From assembly GCA_020628645.1 (NCBI GenBank), contig JAHDES010000021.1, forward strand, positions 1 through 64,000: DNA of 64,000 nt, given 5' to 3'. The position numbers were made by a program, and so were the translations under genes. The notes beneath the pieces are model-generated. The model was not told the origin of the DNA and did not search any database. It saw nothing but the letters and a program-made list of their open reading frames with translations. Position 1 is the first letter of the stretch; the number at the start of each line of letters is the position of its first letter. The stretch comes from Saprospiraceae bacterium. Its GTDB lineage: Bacteria; Bacteroidota; Bacteroidia; Chitinophagales; Saprospiraceae. Positions 58,518 to 64,000 of this stretch are shown here, in pieces.

Positions 58518-58675
58518 GTTCTTTTTTACCGCAAAAAAGAACCAAAAAGCTCGTCGAATCGCATATTTTTCAGAACTTTTAACCTAGATTTTTAAATTTT
58601 TCCGCTACGACTCCAAAATCTTAAAAATTCTCCCTGAAGGGCGGTTAAAATTCTGGAAATTGCTTTTTTCGACAG
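58518..58675. repeat. palindromic intergenic element, copy 1
   Basis: Begins with a perfect hairpin GTTCTTTTTT-ACCGC-AAAAAAGAAC (58518-58542). A larger imperfect inverted repeat follows, CAGAACTTTTAACC (58571-58584) with GGTTAAAATTCTG (58643-58655), around smaller pairs. The hairpin plus AAAAAGC start resembles 61087-61162. It covers most of the gap between the symporter and glycerate kinase genes. Confidence 0.55.
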
Positions 58676-58726
58676 TCCTAATCTTAGCAATACGTGGCTT
58701 TCTTAAAATATTTATGCCTTTGTTTT

Positions 58727-60367
58727 TTAGCTAAAAAAAGTCGGTACCATATAACAAATTGCCAAAATGATCACAAAATAGGATAGTAAGATAATCGGTT
58801 CTTTCGATAAAAAGGAGGGTAATTGATAACTTGTTAAACCCTCTGTTTTGTTAGAAATTGAAGGTGTCATTGCGCTCACTAAATAAGCAATAGCTACCGT
58901 CAATGCAAAACCTGTAAAGTTCAACCACATCCAGAAAATACTAAATCCAAAATCTAATCCAAACATATTTTGCATCGTTTTAGAGAATACCAAATTTACT
59001 AGGACAGCGATGATAATACCTGCTTTCATACCTTGAGCATTGACCTTTTTAGAAAAAATAGCCAATACAAAAGTCGCTAAAACAGGCCCATAAAAAACCG
59101 ATCCAATGGCATTGATAATTTCTATAACGGGGCTATCACTTCCTCCAAAAAGGAAAGCCGCTCCGATACAAATCACGCCCCAAAATACCACTCCCAATTT
59201 GGAGATACGCATGTAGCGTTCATTGCTTAATTTCTTTGTACCACGATTGAAAAAATCTTCAACTGATACTGCTGATAAAGAATTGATGGTGCTACTCAAG
59301 GAAGACATTGCTGCCGACATGATACCAATCATCAAAATACCAATAAGTCCGTGTGGTAAATATTTCATTATAAAAACAGGAATCATTAAATCGGGTTTGA
59401 TTCCATTTTTGGCATATTCTTCTGGAAAAGAAGCTTGTGTTAAAGCTGTGATTTCATTCATAAAATCAGGCGTGGACAATGCCAGTGCGCCAACGATCAA
59501 GCCCATACAACAATACACAAAAACCACGGGGAAACGCAACAAGCCATTAGCAAGCAAAAGCTGTCGAATCGTCTTTTCATTTTTGGCGGATAATAATCGT
59601 TGGGCTTGCGTTTGGTCACAACCATAATAGGAAGCATATAAAAAGAAACCGCCAACAATCATCGGTACCAATCCATACTCCTCCCCTTTTGCAAATCCCC
59701 AATTATAATCCACAACTTGCAATCGTTCTGGTACTAAAATGGCTTCAAAACCACCATTAGCATCAATTAAACTCCAACCATAAAAAAGGCAAATCACCAA
59801 ACCAGAAAAAAGGATAATCATTTGAATAGCATCGCCCCAAACGACGGCTTTCATCCCTCCTTGCCAAGAATAAATTATGGTAATCACACTTATGATCAAA
59901 ATCGTATAAACAAAATCGATATTCAATACCGCTTGCAAAATAAAGGCAATTGTATAGACCATTACACCTGTACCTAAGGCTTTACTTATTTGGAAAACGA
60001 CACTCAATATCAAGCGAGTAGACGTATCAAAACGTTTTTCTACAAATTCGTAAATACTCACAATCCCTGAACGGTACAAAGGCGGAATGATTACCAACAT
60101 TATAAAGATCATCGCCAATGGAACAGCTAATTCGTAGGAGAGCCATTTCATACCGCCATTCAATTTGAGCCCTACAAAAGCAGGTGCCGAAATAAAACTG
60201 ATAGCAGATAATTGCGTCGCCATAGTCGAAAGGCTCAATGGAAACCAGCCCAAACTCTTCCCTCCTAGAAAATAGTCTTTACTATCCTTATTATCTTTGA
60301 ATAGCATGCCGAGTAGCAAGAAGCCAATAATATAGCAGGCAATGACGATATAGTCGATGTAGTTCAT
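58727..60367 (-). CDS. sodium:solute symporter (SSS family)
   Basis: 546 residues from the ATG giving MNYIDYIVIACY, chosen because it begins at the first membrane segment; an in-frame ATG at 60454 would extend into the upstream GNAT gene. About 13-14 membrane segments have the SSS signatures: DYFLGGKSLGWFPLSLS early, YELAVPLAMIFIML, and the Na+-site stretch AMSSLSSTINSLSAV in the middle. The family co-transports Na+ with sugars, carboxylates, amino acids or osmolytes. The closest pattern is the sugar/sialic-type SGLT-like branch. It starts 11 bp after the GNAT stop, so the two are co-transcribed. Substrate is inferred from context as a sugar, glycerate or glycosylglycerate. Confidence 0.9.
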   Translation of the reverse strand: MNYIDYIVIACYIIGFLLLGMLFKDNKDSKDYFLGGKSLGWFPLSLSTMATQLSAISFISAPAFVGLKLNGGMKWLSYELAVPLAMIFIMLVIIPPLYRSGIVSIYEFVEKRFDTSTRLILSVVFQISKALGTGVMVYTIAFILQAVLNIDFVYTILIISVITIIYSWQGGMKAVVWGDAIQMIILFSGLVICLFYGWSLIDANGGFEAILVPERLQVVDYNWGFAKGEEYGLVPMIVGGFFLYASYYGCDQTQAQRLLSAKNEKTIRQLLLANGLLRFPVVFVYCCMGLIVGALALSTPDFMNEITALTQASFPEEYAKNGIKPDLMIPVFIMKYLPHGLIGILMIGIMSAAMSSLSSTINSLSAVSVEDFFNRGTKKLSNERYMRISKLGVVFWGVICIGAAFLFGGSDSPVIEIINAIGSVFYGPVLATFVLAIFSKKVNAQGMKAGIIIAVLVNLVFSKTMQNMFGLDFGFSIFWMWLNFTGFALTVAIAYLVSAMTPSISNKTEGLTSYQLPSFLSKEPIILLSYFVIILAICYMVPTFFS

Positions 60368-60377
60368 ATGGTTGATG

Positions 60378-60956
60378 TTATGTTTTAGATTGATTTTCCC
60401 ATTCCTCTCGTAAAATACTAAAAAGATGGAGGTGCACGCGCTTATTTCCTTCAATACTGTATAAAAAATTGCGGAGTACGCCTTCTTCTTGTACCCCTAT
60501 TTTTTTTAAGGCGGCTATACTTCTTAAATTTTCAGCATGTACCCCAAATCCTATTCGTTCTAATTGCAAAGTTTCAAAAGCAAATTGAAAAAGAAGATAC
60601 TTCGTTTGCGTATTCAATCCAGTTCCCCAAAATTCTCTGCCGTACCACGTATGTCCTAATTTGATGATTTTTAAAGCTGCATCATAACTATAAAAGCGCG
60701 TGATGCCAGCAAATTGATGGGTCTTTTTATCAAAGATAACAAAGGGATATTCTGAATTTTCTTTTCTTTTTTGAATGGCTTCGGTAATGTAGTTGGTTAA
60801 AGCTGTTTTTCCTTGTCCTTTTTCTAAAAAGTACATCCAAATTTCTGCATTTTCCGAAAGGATAGACAAGGCATCAATATGTTCCAACTGCAACGGACTT
60901 AATCGAACTCGATCATTTTCTAAGGTATAATTTTTTGAGAAATCAAATGGAGGCAT
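60378..60956 (-). CDS. GNAT family N-acetyltransferase (RimJ/RimL type)
   Basis: 192 residues, cytoplasmic. Acetyl-CoA-dependent acyltransferase fold: RVRLSPLQLEHIDAL at the start, a central PFVIFDKKTHQFAGITRFY, then HTWYGREFWGTGLNTQTKYLL in place of the usual Q/RxxGxG/A acetyl-CoA loop, and LERIGFGVHAENLRSIAALKKIGVQEEG near the end. This is the RimJ/RimL-like subfamily, which acetylates N-termini of ribosomal proteins or small amines. Its stop is 10 bp before the symporter ATG, so they form an operon; its role there is unclear. Confidence 0.85.
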   Translation of the reverse strand: MPPFDFSKNYTLENDRVRLSPLQLEHIDALSILSENAEIWMYFLEKGQGKTALTNYITEAIQKRKENSEYPFVIFDKKTHQFAGITRFYSYDAALKIIKLGHTWYGREFWGTGLNTQTKYLLFQFAFETLQLERIGFGVHAENLRSIAALKKIGVQEEGVLRNFLYSIEGNKRVHLHLFSILREEWENQSKT

Positions 60957-61086
60957 AATTATAAATTACTTTTTTATACTCTATAGAAAAAGTCTATTAC
61001 GTTAATTCATTTTCAGTTTATCATCAATTTTTAATCGTCTAAATATTTGTTTTCAAGCTAATTGTCGCCTCTAGCCGGCTGGGCTT

Positions 61087-61162
61087 TTCTTTTTGACATT
61101 GCCTCAAAAAGAAACAAAAAACGCTAGAAAAGATAAACTCCTCCGTCAGACACTATCTTTTC
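61087..61162. repeat. palindromic intergenic element, copy 2
   Basis: Begins with the perfect hairpin TTCTTTTTGA-CATTGCC-TCAAAAAGAA (61087-61113), followed by ACAAAAAACGC and then a second inverted repeat GAAAAGATA/TATCTTTTC (61127-61135, 61154-61162). The layout matches 58518-58675 although the sequence is not the same. It lies in the 286-bp gap between the GH63 gene and the GNAT gene. Confidence 0.45.
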
Positions 61163-61242
61163 GAGCCTCCCGCCAGTATTTTAGGTTATATTTATTCAAA
61201 AAACTACAATTCTATTCAAAATTCATTTTTGCCATACTCGAC

Positions 61243-62550
61243 TTAACAATCCCTTACTAAATCTAAAGTACAAGCTGCTGTCCAACTAAAATTGCCACCG
61301 CCATAACCCGTTTCTAAACGAGCTGCTACGTCTTTTTGAGATTCAAAATATTCATAAAAACCCAATTTAGAAACGAGTTCTATCAAATCAGCTTTTACAA
61401 TGGCTGCTGTATCTTCAAAACCATAGGCTTTTAAACCATGATGAATCATCCAATTCATCTGTGGCCAGATCGGGCCTCTCCAATAGCGTTTGGAATCAAA
61501 GAGCGGACTATCCACATCAAAGCTTGGACAAATGTAGTAGCCTCGCTGATGTAAACTTTGTAAATAGTTATTTAATTTTAGGGCTTGCAATGAAGTAGGA
61601 ATCTCTGCATAGAGCGCAGATAAGCCACCTATTTCTTTATGAGAAACAGCATGATTGGCACGAAGATCGTAAACCGTAAAGGTTTCCAATTCTTCATTCC
61701 ATAATTTCTCTGCAAATTTAGGTTTGGCTTGTTGTTGCCATTCTTCGATTTCAGCAGTATCAAAACCAAATCGTTTTCCTAGTTGTATCAAGGAATCATT
61801 CGATTTGATTAATACCGCATTCATTAGGGTATCTTGGATGAGAAAAGGACTTTCTTCGAAGATGCCTCGTTCATCGTATTTGTATTTTTTACCCAATTGC
61901 AATAAATAGACATAGCGATCATATTGGTAAGAGGTCGGCCGTTCATCTGCGTGGGCGATACTCGTATCTCTACGTTGATAGTTTGGTAAATCTTCTTTAT
62001 TAAAAACGGTACGATCCATCGATTCATCCCAAAGGGGGGAATTATCCCGTCCAGATTCCCAAGGATGAAAAATAAAGGTTAAACCCTCTCTTTCAGGATC
62101 ACGATATTGATAAAACCAACGATGTAATTTGACTATTTTAGGAAAAAGTTCTTTTGCAAAAGCGACTAATTTTTCGCTATCAGGAAATTGCTCCAACAAT
62201 CGTTCTAAAACAAAACCATGAACAGCAGGTTGGGTAATGCCAGAGGTTTTGGGTTTATCAGGTGCACCTATATTTACATTGGCATCCCAAAAATCATAGT
62301 TTGGGAAATAGGTTTTTTCATTTTCACTATGAAAAACAATGTGGGGAATCATTCCATTTTCCCATTGAGCAGAAAATAAGGATTGTAATTCCCGAATGGC
62401 GAAATCGAGATCAAAATGCCCCTGCCCTAGCGCAGTAAAGCCAGAATCCCAATTCCATTGAAATGGATATAAACGACTGGTCGGAATAGTAAAACCATCT
62501 TTCCAGTTTTTTATCAAAATTTGTTGAGCGGGTTGTACGAGTTGTTCCAA
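61243..62550 (-). CDS. GH63-type glycosidase, probable glucosylglycerate/mannosylglycerate hydrolase
   Basis: 435 residues, cytoplasmic (no signal). An (alpha/alpha)6-barrel of the trehalase/GH63 clan: FQWNWDSGFTALGQGHFDLD at the start, YDFWDANVNIGAPDKP, HPWESGRDNSPLWDESMDR with Asp169 as candidate general acid, RGPIWPQMNWMIHHGL, and a C-terminal ETGYGGGNFSWTAA with Glu413 as candidate base. Size and motifs fit the compact bacterial GH63 enzymes that split glucosylglycerate or mannosylglycerate into a hexose and D-glycerate. The wider trehalase-type superfamily also holds trehalases and alpha-glucosidases. Downstream on the same strand are GNAT, Na+/solute symporter and glycerate kinase, which supports the glycerate-releasing reading. 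Confidence 0.8.
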   Translation of the reverse strand: MEQLVQPAQQILIKNWKDGFTIPTSRLYPFQWNWDSGFTALGQGHFDLDFAIRELQSLFSAQWENGMIPHIVFHSENEKTYFPNYDFWDANVNIGAPDKPKTSGITQPAVHGFVLERLLEQFPDSEKLVAFAKELFPKIVKLHRWFYQYRDPEREGLTFIFHPWESGRDNSPLWDESMDRTVFNKEDLPNYQRRDTSIAHADERPTSYQYDRYVYLLQLGKKYKYDERGIFEESPFLIQDTLMNAVLIKSNDSLIQLGKRFGFDTAEIEEWQQQAKPKFAEKLWNEELETFTVYDLRANHAVSHKEIGGLSALYAEIPTSLQALKLNNYLQSLHQRGYYICPSFDVDSPLFDSKRYWRGPIWPQMNWMIHHGLKAYGFEDTAAIVKADLIELVSKLGFYEYFESQKDVAARLETGYGGGNFSWTAACTLDLVRDC

Positions 62551-62571
62551 GACAATATGCTTTAAAAATTA

Positions 62572-62614
62572 AGGGAATTGGAAAGTAGAATTTTAGTCGT
62601 CTTTCCAACTCCCT
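62572..62614 (-). terminator. hairpin upstream of the GH63 gene
   Basis: A 14-bp stem with one mismatch (AGGGAATTGGAAAG at 62572-62585; CTTTCCAACTCCCT at 62601-62614). On the minus strand it is followed by TTAATTTTT, so it may terminate readthrough from the receptor gene or attenuate GH63 expression. Confidence 0.5.
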
Positions 62615-62663
62615 AAACTAGTTGTTTTTATAAAATTTATAAAAGCTAATTTAGATAAAAAAC

Positions 62664-62690
62664 ATTGGTGGACGAAATTCGACCACCAAT
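62664..62690 (-). terminator. intrinsic terminator of the TonB-dependent receptor gene
   Basis: An 11-bp stem with one mismatch (ATTGGTGG-a-CGA with TCG-a-CCACCAAT) has a tiny loop and is followed on the minus strand by GTTTTTTATC. The MITE-like element lies between it and the stop codon of the receptor. Confidence 0.75.
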
Positions 62691-62698
62691 ATACCTAA

Positions 62699-62836
62699 TA
62701 AGTAGTTTTAGGGGATTAATCGGGCAGAAAAAATCCTTTAAGATTTCCCAAAAAGGTCTAAAAACCTCCATACTGTCGGTATTTTTGCCCATTTCAGAAA
62801 ATCATTTTTTTGCCCAATTAATTAATACCCCTTACT
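62699..62836. repeat. MITE-like element, copy 2 (138 bp)
   Basis: Direct copy of 49761-49899, almost identical along its length. It has the same imperfect terminal inverted repeats and lies in the 3' untranslated part of the TonB-dependent receptor transcript. Confidence 0.85.
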
Positions 62837-62851
62837 ATAGTATGAAACGTC

Positions 62852-64000
62852 TTAGAAGTTTAAGGTACCTGTTACGAAAATCCTTCTTGGAAGAATTGGA
62901 CGACCAAAGAAAAATTCGTTTTCCCCTTGTACAATAGCTCTTGGATTTCCTTCTGTAATTCCTTGCGAATCGGTTAGGTTAAATACAGAGAAACCTAAAC
63001 GGAATGATTCTGTTCCAGCAGTTCCCAAACCAAAGGTATAACCCGCACCAAGACGCATTAAATTGATTGGATCTAATTCAATATCGTTGTTATCATTAGT
63101 GAATTTAGCACCTGTATGGTTTAAGGTAAAGAAAGCATCAAAAGCATCATTGTCATAGTATAAACCAAGGAAACCCAACATATTTGGCTGACGACCTAAT
63201 TCATTTCCTTCATTTACTGTTTCTATTTCCCCTGTAATTAAATCTTCTCTGGTATTCGTCGTGATTTCATGATCTTGGAAGGTGAATGTACCTCTTAAAT
63301 TTAGATCATTGGCTAATTGGTAATCAAAGGTTAATTCCAAACCAAGAGTAGCTGTATTTTGCTCATTTCGTTTTACAGGTTCTAAACGACCATTGACAAA
63401 AGAGTTCTGAATAGAAATACGATCAGAAAGTCCTACATAATAAATCGCAGCCGAACCACTTAATTTTTCTGTTCCTAATTTAACACCTACTTCCCCTTGT
63501 AAAATGGTTTCAGGATTATAATCCGTACCTGTAAATCCAGTTGCAATTGGCGCAAATCCACGGAATTGAGGGAAGAAATATCCTCTAGAAAAGTTCGCAT
63601 ATAAATTCATCGCATCACTCATCTCATACAAACCTGCTAAAGAAACGGCCCAACTAGAAGCATCAATACCCGCACGGACGAAACTACCATCTGCAAAACG
63701 AACATTTGCCAATCCTGCTGATAAATTTGGATCATCATAAACCGTAGATTCTACGATATTACCATTGCTAAATTGTCCTTTTGTATTTTCAAAACGGAAC
63801 CCTACATCAAAACGCCATCTGTCTGCCACGATCTCATCGGTGATATAAAAGGCAGTTCGATTTTGTTGTAAAAAGCGATTACTCGTTTGACCAATACGAT
63901 TAGAAATCCCCCCTTGCGAATGAATCACTTCTTGACCAGTAGAATCCGTATAAGTAATATCTACTAATTTGGGATTGTTGTTCCATTCAGAAACGACACG
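62852..64000 (-). CDS. TonB-dependent receptor, C-terminal part (runs off window edge)
   Basis: The reading frame is open to the window end at 64000, so only the C-terminal ~382 residues are visible. They form a beta barrel: repeated amphipathic strands such as MNLYANFSRGYFFPQF, LSGSAAIYYVGLSDRISI, NTATLGLELTFDYQL, LNLRGTFTFQDHEI, MRLGAGYTFGLG, and the ending RRIFVTGTLNF, where the terminal Phe is the outer-membrane insertion signal. The family takes up siderophores, vitamin B12 or glycans using TonB energy. The plug and signal are outside the window, so the substrate cannot be read. It is upstream of, and on the same strand as, the GH63 locus, but a terminator lies between. Confidence 0.85.
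   Translation of the reverse strand, partial: RVVSEWNNNPKLVDITYTDSTGQEVIHSQGGISNRIGQTSNRFLQQNRTAFYITDEIVADRWRFDVGFRFENTKGQFSNGNIVESTVYDDPNLSAGLANVRFADGSFVRAGIDASSWAVSLAGLYEMSDAMNLYANFSRGYFFPQFRGFAPIATGFTGTDYNPETILQGEVGVKLGTEKLSGSAAIYYVGLSDRISIQNSFVNGRLEPVKRNEQNTATLGLELTFDYQLANDLNLRGTFTFQDHEITTNTREDLITGEIETVNEGNELGRQPNMLGFLGLYYDNDAFDAFFTLNHTGAKFTNDNNDIELDPINLMRLGAGYTFGLGTAGTESFRLGFSVFNLTDSQGITEGNPRAIVQGENEFFFGRPILPRRIFVTGTLNF

Noticed and set aside
60368-60454. 29-residue upstream extension of the symporter
   Set aside because: It overlaps the end of the GNAT gene and is not membrane-like; the ATG at 60367 starts directly before the first membrane segment.

Overview
The window is AT-rich bacterial chromosome from a member of the Bacteroidota, probably from the Saprospiria. 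The evidence is type IX secretion sorting domains of type A (7707-8408, 8484-11351) and type B (34699-40272), a PorP/SprF partner gene, SusC-type modules, a TonB-dependent receptor, promoters of the form TAnnTTTG, and lineage-typical families (DUF2480, DUF6090, DUF6010). The genus cannot be read from the sequence. No tRNA, rRNA, CRISPR array or intact transposase was found. Genes are mostly short operons or single units separated by small palindromic repeats.

Region 1 (1-14.7 kb). It opens with a two-gene conflict-type unit: an EAD11-CHAT caspase-like protease and a Trypco1 protein, 7 bp apart. Next is a 2019-residue alpha-2-macroglobulin that keeps its thioester motif and carries SusC-like modules. 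Two T9SS-exported proteins follow on the minus strand, one an M60 (mucinase-type) metallopeptidase, and both end at one strong terminator. Then come a HisC-like aminotransferase overlapping a DUF1801 gene by 4 bp, and a Ca/Na antiporter.

Region 2 (15-32 kb). This holds a GH57-DUF3536 enzyme, an O-antigen-ligase-like membrane protein, and a degenerate alpha/beta hydrolase beside a Clp-type double AAA+ ATPase with an unrecognised N-terminus. A lactose/galactose pair (GH2 beta-galactosidase, galactokinase) and purB follow.

Region 3 (32-45 kb). Two genes share a paralogous domain not recognised here; one has a helix-hairpin-helix tail. A giant PKD adhesin-like type B cargo sits with its PorP/SprF partner, followed by membrane and outer-membrane proteins, DUF2480 and scpB.

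Region 4 (45-64 kb). This has a duplicated-domain secreted protein, a sterol-desaturase-family protein, an MDR oxidoreductase, purM, a thioredoxin-like protein with duplicated halves and SH3-like domains, and a Uma2 nuclease-fold protein. A minus-strand group of GH63 glycosidase, GNAT, Na+/solute symporter and glycerate kinase looks like a glucosylglycerate/mannosylglycerate utilisation locus. The window ends inside a TonB-dependent receptor gene.

Several repeat families occur: a 138-139 bp MITE-like element (2 copies), a 105 bp element (2 copies), a 144-146 bp element touching gene ends (2 copies), and a loosely related hairpin element (2 copies).
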